From: Utricularia gibba
Lineage: Eukaryota; Streptophyta; Magnoliopsida; Lamiales; Lentibulariaceae
Length of the DNA stretch: 64,000 nucleotides
NCBI GenBank assembly: GCA_002189035.1
Contig: NEEC01000004.1
Coordinates: forward strand, 5,332,001-5,396,000
Direction: 5' to 3'
A program made the position numbers and the translations under genes. Positions 50,793 through 61,367 of the stretch are shown here, piece after piece. Each line of letters opens with the position of its first letter. The stretch's first letter is position 1. The notes below the pieces were generated by a model that worked only from the letters and a program-made list of their open reading frames with translations, had not been told where the DNA came from and searched no databases.

Positions 50793-52740
50793 ATGGACGC
50801 CGTGGTGGTTAGGCTCATAGCGCTTGTTTTGACTGTGTTATGCTTGGGGAGCGTCGAGGCCAGGATTCGACACCATAGATGGGATGTAAGGTATGAATTC
50901 AAGTCGCCGGATTGCTACAGGAAGTTGGCCATCACGATCAACGGTCAAACCCCCGGGCCGACGATCAGAGCACAGCAAGGTGATACCATCGTCATCGAGC
51001 TTCACAACAGCTTGCTGACTGAGAATGTCGCCATGCACTGGCATGGGATTCGTCAGGTGAGAAAAGAGAAACCCAGCCTCAACAAGTTTAGTAAATTAAG
51101 ATTGCTTGAAATCTGTCATCTTGTTGCAGATTGGAACGCCGTGGATGGACGGGACGGAAGGGGTGACCCAGTGTCCGATTCTTCCAGGGGAGACTTTCGT
51201 GTACAAATTTGTCGTGGACAGGGTAAGCAAACGCAACCACCTTCAACAACTTGGGTTATGGGTTGAAAAAGTCCGACTGAAGTTCCTTCATCTGTCGTTG
51301 CAGGCTGGTTCATACCTCTATCATGCGCATTATGGTATGCAGCGGCAGGCGGGATTGTACGGGATGATCGAGGTGTCGCTTCCCGACGGCGTATCGGAGC
51401 CGTTTGCTTATGATGCCGACCGGAGCATCATTCTCACCGACTGGTATCATAGGAGCACCTATGAGCAAGCTGTTGGTCTCTCTTCCATTCCCTTTGTTTG
51501 GGTTGGTGAGCCTCAGGTACATTACAACTCAAAAACTGTTAAAATTTTTAACCTGTGGGTAAAAATCCGGTGGTAATGGAAGCTGTGCGTCTTTTCGCAG
51601 TCAATTTTGATACAGGGAAGGGGGAAGTTCAACTGCTCCACGCCGGGGATTGAAGCAGGGCTTTGCAACGCGACGAGTGAAGAATGTGTACACCACGCTC
51701 TGACGGTTGTACCTGGGAGGACATATCGGCTTCGTCTCGGGAGTTTAACGGCGCTGGCGGCGTTGAGTTTTGAAATCGAGGGTCATAACATGACGGTGGT
51801 GGAAACCGACGGCCATTACGTGGAACCCTTCACGGTGAAAAATTTATTCATCTACTCTGGGGAAACGTATTCCGTTATCGTCAAAGCCGATCAAGATCCT
51901 TCTAGAAACTATTGGATCGCCGCCAAGGTTGTTTCCCGAAACAGCACCACTCCTCAGGGATTGGGCATCTTCAATTATTACGGGAATCATCCCCGGCGGA
52001 ACCCGCCGACGGCTTCTCCGGTAGGTCCCAGGTGGAACGATGTGGATTCGAGGGTATCCCAGAGTTTGGCTATTAAAGCTTTGAGGGGGTACATCCACGC
52101 GCCGCCTCAGACGACGGATCGCACAATCGTGATGCTCAATACCCAGAACAGGATTAACGGCAACGTGCGTTGGTCAATCAACAATGTCTCCTTCACGTTG
52201 CCTCACACGCCGTATCTGGTGGCCTTCAAGGAGAATTTACTCCACACATTTGACCAGACTCCACCGCCGGAAAACTATGATTCCGAGAGGTACGACATCT
52301 TCTCCGTCGCGCCGAACGTGAACGCCACCACGAGCAATGGCGTTTACCGATTGGAGTTCAATTCCACCGTCGACGTCATTCTACAGAATGCCAACACCAT
52401 GAATGTGAACAACAGCGAAACTCACCCCTGGCATCTGCACGGCCATGATTTCTGGGTTTTAGGCTACGGCACCGGAAAATTCAACATTCAAACGGATCCA
52501 AGGAACTTCAATCTGATCAACCCAATAATGAAGAACAATGTGCCTGTTCATCCCTACGGCTGGACTGCTCTAAGATTCAGAGCTGATAATCCTGGAGTTT
52601 GGGCATTTCATTGTCACATTGAATCCCATTTCTTCATGGGCATGGGTACAGTGTTTGAGGAAGGTGTCGAAAGAGTGGGCAAGCTTCCAAATTCTATAAT
52701 GGGCTGTGGTCATACCAAAGGCCTCTATGGCAAGCCATAA
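50793..52740 (+). CDS. AAO: L-ascorbate oxidase (multicopper oxidase)
   Basis: Secreted apoplastic blue copper enzyme that oxidises ascorbate with O2. Four exons: 50793-51056, 51130-51222, 51304-51516, 51601-52740; 569 residues. A signal peptide (LIALVLTVLCLGSVEA) precedes three cupredoxin domains. Copper ligands are in AMHWHGIRQ, YLYHAHYGMQRQ, HPWHLHGHDFWVLG and AFHCHIESHFFMGMG; the axial Met follows the His-Cys-His motif, as in true ascorbate oxidases. RHHRWDVRYEF and GTPWMDGTEGVTQCPI are also typical of this subfamily rather than laccases. Several N-glycosylation sequons are present (NATS, NMTV, NVSF). Confidence 0.94.
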
Positions 52741-52917
52741 AGTTGAAGATTGTAATCTTTAACTTCAGCTTCTATTTTTTTATTTGTGTGTTCAATCTTT
52801 AGCTTGGTTTATCTGGTCTTAATGTCTATGGAATTGGTGAGAATGTTAATCTTTTGACCGCGTGAAGATTTTAAGTGAATGAAGGTTTCCTCATGATATC
52901 AAACCAGAGATCACGGA

Positions 52918-54519
52918 TCACAAGTTAGTCAAGAAAAGACCTGCCAGTAGAAACATAATCTGAGCCGCATTTCTGTGGAAACCATCTGATAATCTTCCTG
53001 TTCCACCGTAGTGTGGCCTGATCATGATGTTAAACCTGCAGCTTCCGATGCTGGGATCGGTCCTCGTGACCGTTCCCAGGCCGTTGAACCTGCAAGCTTC
53101 ATCAAGCTGGTTGTTCTTCTGATAGTAGCTATTGAATGCATACGAGATATTGTCTCTGGTATCCAAACCACTACATGATGTAACATAACCGAGGCTGGTG
53201 CAGTCAGCTAGCCCACAAGCGTAGCTCACGCTTGCTGCAATCTGAGCATCATCAAGTCTAGCATTTGGCCTCATGATGCACCACTTTCTGTCCAAGTAAG
53301 AGACATTTCTAGCAGGGATCAAAGAGCCTGAATTTGATGCGGCGAGGTTTAGAGGGTACTTGGGCTGCCCATCGAAACTGAATATCCCCCAGTGGCGTTC
53401 GAAGTTCCCGGGCTGAATGCTCTTCTCGTCCTCATCGATCAAGCTGAAAAGATAAGCGTCTATAGGTCCAGGCCGCATAGGAGTTCCCCTGCCACCAGAA
53501 ATATGAGCCATGAAGCCTTGGTTGAATCTCTGAGCTAACTGAACATTGGCATTTCTGTCCCCATCTGTTGGCCATCCTATTTCTCCAACTATAATGGGGA
53601 GATTTCCAAAACCATTCCTCTGTAACGCCCACACAAGAGTATCGTAATTTGCATCGAACATGTTGTCGTATCGTGTGTTGCCATCGTTTACAGGAGATGA
53701 ACTTCCATCCAAGAAGGCGTACTCCACTGGGAAGTTGGGATCAGTGTACAAGCTTATGAAGGGATAAATGTTGACAGTGAATGGACATTGATTCTCGCTC
53801 AGAAACTGGATGATTTGGATCATGAGATCATGAATATCGGCACGAAAATCGCCTCCAGACGGCATTCCATTGTTGCTGGAATAAACATCAGCATTCAGAG
53901 GAACCGTCACCTTCACTTGGCTTTGATGTCCACCTCTTGTCAGTGCTTGCTGAACATTCCTCAGAGCTGGTAAAGTTATTCTGAGATAGCTCCCGTTGTA
54001 TGCAGCCAAAAAAGGCTCATTCCCAACAGCCACATACCTACACAGACAATCCAACATTCCTTCACAATCAGACATGCATCTTGATGAACCGACAGTGAAA
54101 TCAATCGAAGCACCTGATGGTAACATTTTGATGCAGATGATGAGTGACATTCTGTGAGACCCAGTGATCAGCAGCTCTGCTACTGGCAGCTATAGATGCA
54201 AGCATATCATTAGGAATGCCTACCATAACTTCGATACCTGATCTTCTCAAAGCTCTCAATGATTCATAATCTGCATCAAAAAGCTTGACTTTTTGAATCC
54301 CATTTTCCCTCAGCATTCTCACAACTATATCTGGAGGCAAGCGGTGAGATGACTGAAGGCCCCAGTTTGCACCTACTCCACCAACTGCACGTAGTTGCAG
54401 CCACTGAAATAAATGAGTTAGGTGTCTTGTCAATATTCTAAAAAAGGTTAGATGAACAAAAACAAGAATGTGTGAGTTACCAAGATGAGAAGAAAGAGGA
54501 GCAGCAGCGAGGGAAGCAT
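52918..54519 (-). CDS. GH17 + X8 protein, glucan endo-1,3-beta-glucosidase 8 / ZERZAUST-like
   Basis: Three exons: 54481-54519, 54114-54403, 52918-54037; 482 residues. A signal peptide ([13 protein letters not shown] then WLQLRAVGG) leads into the GH17 barrel ([19 protein letters not shown]). The proton-donor motif [13 protein letters not shown] and nucleophile motif [13 protein letters not shown] are both present, so it may be an active beta-1,3-glucanase. An X8/CBM43 domain follows ([20 protein letters not shown] to IGSCRFN), then a hydrophobic tail ([17 protein letters not shown]) fitting a GPI anchor. The overall form recalls ZERZAUST and its relatives, which shape cell walls at the plasma membrane and plasmodesmata. 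It belongs to a different subgroup from the GH17 gene at 1678. Confidence 0.9.
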
Positions 54520-54776
54520 TTGCAGCTGATCTGTGTGTGTGGAGAGTGCAAATACATATGAGTTATAGTTAAAAATCAGATCTTGAAGAAGAAGAAAAAA
54601 AGATCAAGCAAATCAAGAGCTGGAAAGTGTAAAGTATATCTGATCTTTTGACCATGCAGCAACTTGTTTTAGTTAAGAAGAGTTCGCTTTGAGGAGGTGC
54701 AAGTGAACTTGTGGAGTGCCGGAGTTGCCCAGGTATCTTGAATTGCATCAAACAATACAAAAAAATGTCAAAAGAC

Positions 54777-54850
54777 TGTCTGAGCCCGGGTTCGAACCGG
54801 GGACCTTTAGTGTGTGAGACTAGCGTGATAACCAACTACACCACCCAGAC
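54777..54850 (-). tRNA. tRNA-Val(CAC)
   Basis: 74 nt cloverleaf read on the minus strand: acceptor GTCTGGG with CTCAGAC, D arm GTGTAGTTGGTTATCAC, anticodon arm CTAGT-CTCACAC-ACTAA (anticodon CAC), T arm CCCGG-TTCGAAC-CCGGG, discriminator A. The outermost anticodon-stem pair is a C-A mismatch. It lies about 260 bases upstream of the GH17 start on the same strand. Confidence 0.94.
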
Positions 54851-55487
54851 ATCTGTGGCAGCTAGTTTCACGTTACAATTTGATCAAATCCCAAATCAAC
54901 TTCCTTATAGACATGTTTGTGGAAAAATGGCTAGTTGATGTTTCTCTGCCTCCCTTCTCCCGAATGCAGCAGGGAGCTAGCTCCATGTAGAAAACGATAA
55001 AAGGGTCTCCAAGGTAATATATCACTTCAGTAATCAGACCACCGACTACTACACTTGTCCGCAAGAGTTAGTGATGGAGATTAGCAAGGTAAGAAGATCA
55101 CAGTGTTCACCTTTTCCTTTTCCCTTATGAATGATGCATTTCTGAGCTGCACCACAGGCCCGCAGGAGTAACAGTCCGTCGAGTACATCTTTTTTAGTGC
55201 TAACTTCTGACACGATTCATTCATTCAACTACCCTTTCTTCTCACGGCTCTGCTTGCCTTTAGATGGCTGCAAGTTGATCGACACCAAAAACTTCCTCCA
55301 CTTGCCGCCGATCCGCCAAGTTACAATCAATCAATCCAGATACCAACCAGGTCAAACCCTATATTTCATTCCATTCCGTAAGGCTTGTTGCCCTGCTGTG
55401 TTGTAGATACCTCATATATCCTCCTCTCTTTTCTTTTCTGAGCATTTTTCAGTGAAGCGAGACACCCAACTTCGGTATGAAAACGGT

Positions 55488-55612
55488 TAGAGCGCTGGCT
55501 CAGGCGGATCATCTCCGGCAAGAAAGCGCTGGAGCAGATTTCACGAATTCTCACAACTGGTCAGGCGGCGGCTGCGTAGGTGGTTTCAGTGATTACATTC
55601 AAAGCGCTCAGG
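55488..55612 (+). pseudogene. decayed duplicate of the last exon of the TGA bZIP gene
   Basis: Matches 57464-57591, in the last TGA exon, along its whole length. Shared runs include CTCAGGCGGATCA, GGAGCAGAT/GCAGCAGAT, CTCACAACT and GATTACATTCA. An extra G after GAAA, and other changes, break the frame soon after the start (RALAQADHLRQE is readable). No other TGA exon is seen beside it. It lies about 2 kb upstream in the same orientation. Confidence 0.85.
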
Positions 55613-56209
55613 CTTTTTCTTTTTTTCGGCATCGAAAGCAGTAATTATATTAAAAAAAATCGTTATTTCTTAAAAAAACATGAATAAAGTATGACCCTCG
55701 AAAATTCAATATCTTATTCAATATATATTTAAAAAAATCTCGTTTTTATTTATTGAGTAGAAAAAAAAATTAAACCTATTGGGTAGTTTTTTGTGTGGAT
55801 ATTCGTGTCGGTTGGGGCATTTTAGAGCATTTTTAGATAGTTTTTATGTTTTATTTTGGTCTTTAGTTGCGACTGTAATTAAGAACTCACTGATCCATGG
55901 GCGGAAGATGATAAGTCGCCAACTTGTGACTTGGGGACTGAGCAAGCTGCTTCCTTTCGTTGTTTTTCTAGTTAAGCTGAGAGGTAGTGCCCATCATTGT
56001 TTTTGTGCAAACATATCGAGTTCCGGAGTTGCAGGCGAAGACTAGGGAAGGAGTGGTTGGAAATGCTCTGTTCTGGCCCTCACTGTTTACAAGCTGTCTG
56101 TTTGCAAATGAAAACTACTGACAAATGAAGTGGTTTTCCTGCCTCCAGTACCCTGTTCATGTTTTGTTTAATACCCAGTCGGTCCTTCTCTCAAGCTGAA
56201 TCTCTATCC

Positions 56210-57631
56210 ATGAAATCTCAGTGTGGGGGCGATGATTTCAAATCTGGGATTTTTAATTCGTCGCCTCTCCCAATGGAGTTAGATTCAAGATCAGATAACC
56301 AGGTGAATGAATCTGTGTAGTATACTTTCTTTCAGTTCATTCTGCAGCAATTCTTCTTCTTCTGGGAAGTTGACTCTTTCTGGGTGTCCTTCTAGTCAAA
56401 TGACGTTTCACATAGCAAGGATAAGCAGCATACAGCGAAGCCTGAAAAGGTGAAGTATCTGAAGCGATTCCATCTTCTTCATAGCAAATTTGTTGAGACC
56501 GCTTAAATGAAGATGCAGGTGCTGAAAAGGCTGGCGCAGAACCGTGAAGCTGCGCGCAAATGCCGCCTGCGTAAAAAGGTCCCACTCTCAAGTTACCACT
56601 CAGTAGATGTGGGTTAGGGCATCTTCGATGTCTGTGTTGAATTGCAGGCTTATGTTCAAGAGTTGGAGAGCAGTATGAAGAGATTGATTCAGTTACAACA
56701 AGAGCTAGATACAGCTGAACAACAGGTGAAATTTGAAACAATATGCGGTAGTTCATATGAAGCAGCCCATGAATCTGTGAGCTTCTTGTGGTGCAGGGGT
56801 GTGGTTCTTTGGAAGTGTATCAGCAGATACCTTACACGGGAAGCAGTTACGTTTTTCGCTTTCGCTTTCGCTTTCGATTGTATTGTATTTAACTTTCAGC
56901 AGCAATTGGGGTTTTTGTTGCATAGATTTTGCTGCATTTGAAACGGAATACGGGCGATGGTTGGAGGAGCAGAACAAAAGAACATCTGATCTGAGAAACG
57001 CTCTGTTTTTGGACATTGGAGATGAGGAACTTGGAGTTCTTGTGGAGAACGCAATGAAGCATTACCTTGATCTCTTCTCCATGAAAGCTTCCGCCGCCAA
57101 AGCCGATGCTTTGTACATCATGTTGGGGATGTGGAGAACTTCAGTCGAACGCTTTTTCTTCTGGATCGGAGGTTTCAGGCCTTCACTCATCCTAAAGGTT
57201 GCCGCTTTTCTCTCTTCACATCGTTTTCCTTCGAATTTTCCAAGTGTTTGTGGACTTGATAATGCGCGTAGGTGTTGTCGCCCCAACTCGAGCCCCTCCT
57301 TGAGGAACAAAGATTCGATATTTCTTGTCTGAGACAATCATGCTACCAAGCAGAAGATGCACTATCAAAAGGAATGGATAAATTGCGCCAAATGGTGGCA
57401 GATACCGTCTCCGGAGGCTGGGAAATAAACGCCGCCGTGGAGAGGATGGAGGGTCTGGTTCGAGTGCTGTCTCAGGCGGATCACCTCCGCCAAGAAACGC
57501 TGCAGCAGATCTCGAAAATCCTCACAACTCGCCAAACCGCAAGAGGGCTGCTGGTGTTGGGCGATTACATTCAGCGCATTCAGTGCCTGAGTTTGCTGTG
57601 GTCTACGACCCAAGGAACTGGTTTTTGGTAG
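56210..57631 (+). CDS. TGA bZIP transcription factor, TGA1/TGA4-like
   Basis: Binds TGACG (as-1) elements; family members work with NPR1 and glutaredoxins in defence or development. Seven exons: 56210-56302, 56396-56449, 56519-56578, 56648-56725, 56797-56845, 56926-57197, 57272-57631; 321 residues. The basic region is LAQNREAARKCRLRKK, followed by the zipper (YVQELESSMKRLIQLQQEL) and the DOG1/TGA domain (EYGRWLEEQNKRTSDLRNAL, MLGMWRTSVERFFFWIGGFR, QAEDALSKGMDKLRQ, LTTRQTARGLLVLGDY). Two cysteines in SCLRQSCYQ lie where TGA1 has its redox pair, though the first is shifted by one residue. The basic region has Cys where nearly all TGA factors have Ser. Exon 4 to 5 junction gives QQ|GCGSLEVYQQIPY. 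Confidence 0.9.
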
Positions 57632-58831
57632 CGTTCCAGAGCTCATCTTCCTTCCTTAGATTCTGTAATAGTTTGACTGTTGTTCGTCAATAAAAATAAG
57701 TTTCAAATTCGGGCACAGCAAAGCACCTTTGTCTGGAAGCTCCAAGTACGAGACATTAGCACCGACTAGTGATCTGTGCATCACATCATCCACGATCTCT
57801 ACCTCTCCTATACAACCCAGATGACGCCCATAGAGTTGTACGGATCATCCACTTTTGCTGCTGTCGGTTCCCTTCCCGAGGTAAAAAAATAAAAAGAAAA
57901 CCGACATGGGCCAATACATGCACATTTTTAGTATCATTAAGATATGTCACGTGTGTCATAAAGCGGTTGACAGGAGAGATCCCGGTGACGTCACATTTCT
58001 ATTTTTTTTATTGTCATATTAATTTGTTATGATGGCCCAATGGATAGAGCACGCAGGCCCTATTATAATTTGCGTGGCCCAGCCCAGCCCAAATTGAATT
58101 CAGTTGAACTGCTCAACGACCTCCCCCTTGATCGACTTGACTAATTTCTTCCATGGTTCAAACGTAGTGGCTGTGGACTACTACATCTACCAAGCACTAC
58201 CCCTGTTAGTTCAACTAACGTGTGATCCCAAAGTCTCAACCAATTTGATCATTCGAAATACGAATGATCGAAAATTGATTATACTGTAAGAGTGTGTTTA
58301 GTAGAATAGTAATTATCTATTAAAATCATTTATTTTTATATAAATACATATCATATGATTATAATCGAATTCTATTTCAAAACTTTTAATCTTTCATAAA
58401 TATATTAAAACTTATGAATGAGTAGCATTCCTAAATTTTTTGCACTTTTTGGAGTAAGATGGTATTTGATAATAAGATTACTTGTGAAGCGTTTTTTCAA
58501 AAACGTAATTTGTTCAAATTAATAGGAGAAAAAAGTTTTGGATTTATAGGAGTGTTTTACAAATGAGGGTATTTAGAGTGATGTACAAAGTTAGTAAGAA
58601 GGATTTGGGTATGAGTTGGTGCTAGGCTTTAAGGAGTGGAGGGACCAAAGATTCGGTGACAGATAAGCTACCAACCAGATTAATGAAGATGCAAGTCTAA
58701 CTTATTATGGAAAGAAATCCTCGCCTCACTCCATCTCTTCCTTTATATATATCACCTCCCCCTTCAAGACAGAAAGCAAAGCTTGTGTGCACTTGATCTT
58801 TCAGGGATCATTCCTTCATTCATTCCAAGGG
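57632..58831. other. intergenic, TGA 3' UTR and CYP96A promoter
   Basis: An AATAAA-like poly(A) signal (AATAAAAATAAG) lies near 57690. AT-rich from 58290. TGGCCCAATGG near 58034 recalls a tRNA D arm but no tRNA folds around it. Confidence 0.4.
58744..58752 (+). promoter_or_regulatory. TATA box of the CYP96A gene
   Basis: TTATATATA about 80-90 bases before the start codon, with a plausible transcription start near 58775. Confidence 0.5.
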
Positions 58832-60426
58832 ATGGGGATGGACAGCTTCCAGATCCTTGCCTGTGCCCTGCTGCTCTGTGCTTTCTTCTTGTGGTGTTTG
58901 ATCAGCACGGATGGGGAGCCGTGGGACTGGTTTTTCTTGGGGAATCTCCCGAGCTTGCTGCGCCACGTTCACCGTGTTCATGATCGGTGTGCTTGGGTTA
59001 TGGAGAAGGTTGGAGGGACTTTTGAGTTGAAGGGGCCATGGTTCATGGACATGGATCTGCTGGCCACTGCCGATCCGGCGAATGTTCACTTTATCATGTC
59101 TGAGAACTTTGTTAATTTTCCTAAAGGAGGTGAGTTTAAGAAGATTTTCGATGTGTTGGGAGATGGGATTTTCAACTCCGATGGGGAGGCATGGCGGAGC
59201 CAGAGGAAACAGGCCAGAATCTTGATTACTCACGATCGTTTTCGCCGGTTCTTGGTGGGAACCAGCGCTTCAAAAGTGGAAAAAGGTTGATATGGTGCCT
59301 ACTGTAATTTGACTTTATGGTTCTTTTCTTTCTTTTTTTTCACTGGACTACTGAACTCTGCTCCGCAGGTCTTGTTCCGGTGCTTGATATGGTAGCTGAA
59401 AAGGGGGTGGTGATCGACTTGCAAGATATTTTCCAGAGGTTTACTTTCGACACGACGTGTATATTGGTGACAGGGTATGATCCAGGGTGCCTCTCCCTGG
59501 ATCTCCCCGATGTTCCCTTCTCCGCCGCCATGGATGCGGCGGAGGAAGCTATATTCGTACGCCATATCTTCCCGGAAATTCTATGGAAGGTCGGGAAGTT
59601 CATTGGAATCGGCCCCGAACAGAAGCTGAAAAAAGCACGCTCTGTTCTGGACGGTGTGATCAACCATTACATCACCCTGAAGCGCCAGGAACTCTCCAGC
59701 TCCACTGAAAATGGCGATCAGGGAGTTGATTTGTTAACCTCCTACATCAAAGGAGAAGAATCCATCGACCCCGTCAAAGACGACGAGTTCCTCAGAGACA
59801 CCATCCTCAATTTCATGATCGCTGGCCGTGACACTACCAGCTCTGCCTTGACATGGTTTATCTGGCTGGTTTCCACGCACCCGGAGATAGAAAGCAAAAT
59901 CAGGGAAGAACTAAACTCCATCATCCCAGCAAGCGAATCCCAAAAACGTAGGCTTTTCAAACCAGAAGAGCTCCAAAACCTCACGTACCTACACAGCGCC
60001 CTCTGTGAATCCTTGAGACTCTACCCGCCAGTCCCTTTTCAACACAAGTCCCCTGTGGAGCCCGTGGTTCTCCCCAGTGGGCACCGAGTTCATCCCAAGA
60101 TGAAGGTGATGTTTTCGATATATTCCATGGGAAGAATGGATTGCATCTGGGGTAAAGACTCAAAGGATTTCAAACCAGAGCGATGGATCACCGACAGGGG
60201 AACCATCAAATACGAGCCTTCTTACAAGTTCATGGCGTTCAATGCCGGACCCAGAACTTGCCTTGGCAAAGAAGTGGCGTTCACACAGCTGAAAACCGTA
60301 GCCGCTGCGATTCTTCACAACTATCAAATTGAGATGGTGAAGGGACATGATGTGAGCCCCAACGTTTCCGTCATCCTGTACATGAAACATGGGCTGAAGG
60401 TTAGGGTAACCAAGAGATGGAGTTAA
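58832..60426 (+). CDS. cytochrome P450, CYP96A family (alkane hydroxylase MAH1-like)
   Basis: Two exons, 58832-59285 and 59369-60426; 503 residues. ER-anchored P450 with an N-terminal helix (SFQILACALLLCAFFLWCLI). I-helix: MIAGRDTTSSALTWF. ExxR: ALCESLRLYPPVPFQHK. PERF-like: DFKPERWITDRG. Heme loop: FNAGPRTCLGKEVAFTQLK with the Cys ligand. The C-terminal KHGLKVRVTKR is typical of the CYP86 clan. Among these, DWFFLGNLPSLL, GDGIFNSDGEAWRSQRK and DVPFSAAMDAAEEAIFVRH point to CYP96A. MAH1 (CYP96A15) oxidises stem wax alkanes to secondary alcohols and ketones; other CYP96As may act on other very-long-chain substrates, so the substrate is inferred. Confidence 0.92.
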
Positions 60427-61126
60427 GATTCATTCCCTTCGTGTCTGTGTGTGTGTGCGTGTGTGTTTTGCTGCATCCAGTCCATGTAATAATCCTTCCA
60501 CGAAGCCCCTGTACTACTACTGTATATCAGATAATGAAGGCCGAGGGGCACACACAAAATTGATAAAGGACGAGGAAAACTCCATGTTCGACTCCTCTAA
60601 CATCATGGAGAAGTTTTCATGCCAGGGACACGGACACGGACTCGGACACGATGATGATTCTGCATAATCACGTCGACCGCAGACATTAATTTCATGATGA
60701 AATTCTGGGACAGGTGCCGTGAGAAAATTAACATGCAACCAACTTATTTATATCGTTAACGACGTATAGGGTTGTCTGCGTTCCTAGGACACGAACGCAG
60801 ACTAATTTGTCCGTGTGGCCGAATAATGATATTCTTCTTCATGGCACCAGGTCGGCCCCTTCGCTTACATCCACATGCCATCGCTGTAATGATTCTCATG
60901 ATGTTACGGCAGATTTCATCAGAAACCGACACTTTTTTTTTTCCTTAGCTTTTTGGGCGAGTTTTAAAATTATTACAAGTGGGTTTTAATCATCTAACCG
61001 ATACTCTGAGCGTAATCTAACTGCTAACTGGACCAGCGACTTAAATGACTCCAGTTTAAGTAGCTAGTGGCTGCAGGGAACTGAGGACATTGTTGAAGAT
61101 ACACAAGAAGACTTCTGCCGACTGAT
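60427..61126. other. intergenic between CYP96A and the retrotransposon
   Basis: CYP96A 3' UTR with a short GT run at 60445-60465. A 72-codon frame at 60449-60667 is not supported. Nothing else seen. Confidence 0.45.
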
Positions 61127-61348
61127 TGTTGGAAGTTAGTATGGTTATAGAATAATAGGTTGTTGTAACTGCTTGTAGCAGTTTTATGTTTTAGATAAGG
61201 ATGATGAATTACTATTTAATGTAGACAACTCTAAGGTGGTTTAATAGAAAATACATTTTCTGGAGCAAGTGTTGTTTTCGTTGCTCTTACTCTGGTTTTG
61301 AAGTATCTTGTTGTGTTCTTCTCTTCTGTTTTTACTCCTCATCCAACA
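61127..61348 (+). repeat. 5' LTR of the copia element
   Basis: Begins TGTTGGA and ends TCCAACA, a 7-base terminal inverted repeat with TG...CA ends, about 222 bp. An alternative start is TGTTGAAG at 61090. The 3' LTR is not in the window, so the limits cannot be confirmed. Confidence 0.7.
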
Positions 61349-61351
61349 TAT

Positions 61352-61363
61352 TGGTATCAGAGC
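61352..61363 (+). other. primer binding site, initiator tRNA-Met
   Basis: TGGTATCAGAGC, the usual plant copia primer site complementary to the 3' end of initiator tRNA-Met, three bases after the LTR end. Confidence 0.93.
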
Positions 61364-61367
61364 CAAC

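Larger units (their letters stand above)
54520..56209. other. intergenic with tRNA-Val and a TGA exon relic
   Basis: Apart from the tRNA and the relic, listed separately, no gene is supported. The stretch 55620-55780 is AT-rich. Confidence 0.4.

Noticed and set aside
58030-58075. Possible tRNA start (GATGGCCCAATGGATAGAGC)
   Set aside because: Resembles a D arm but no anticodon or T arm follows, so no cloverleaf forms.
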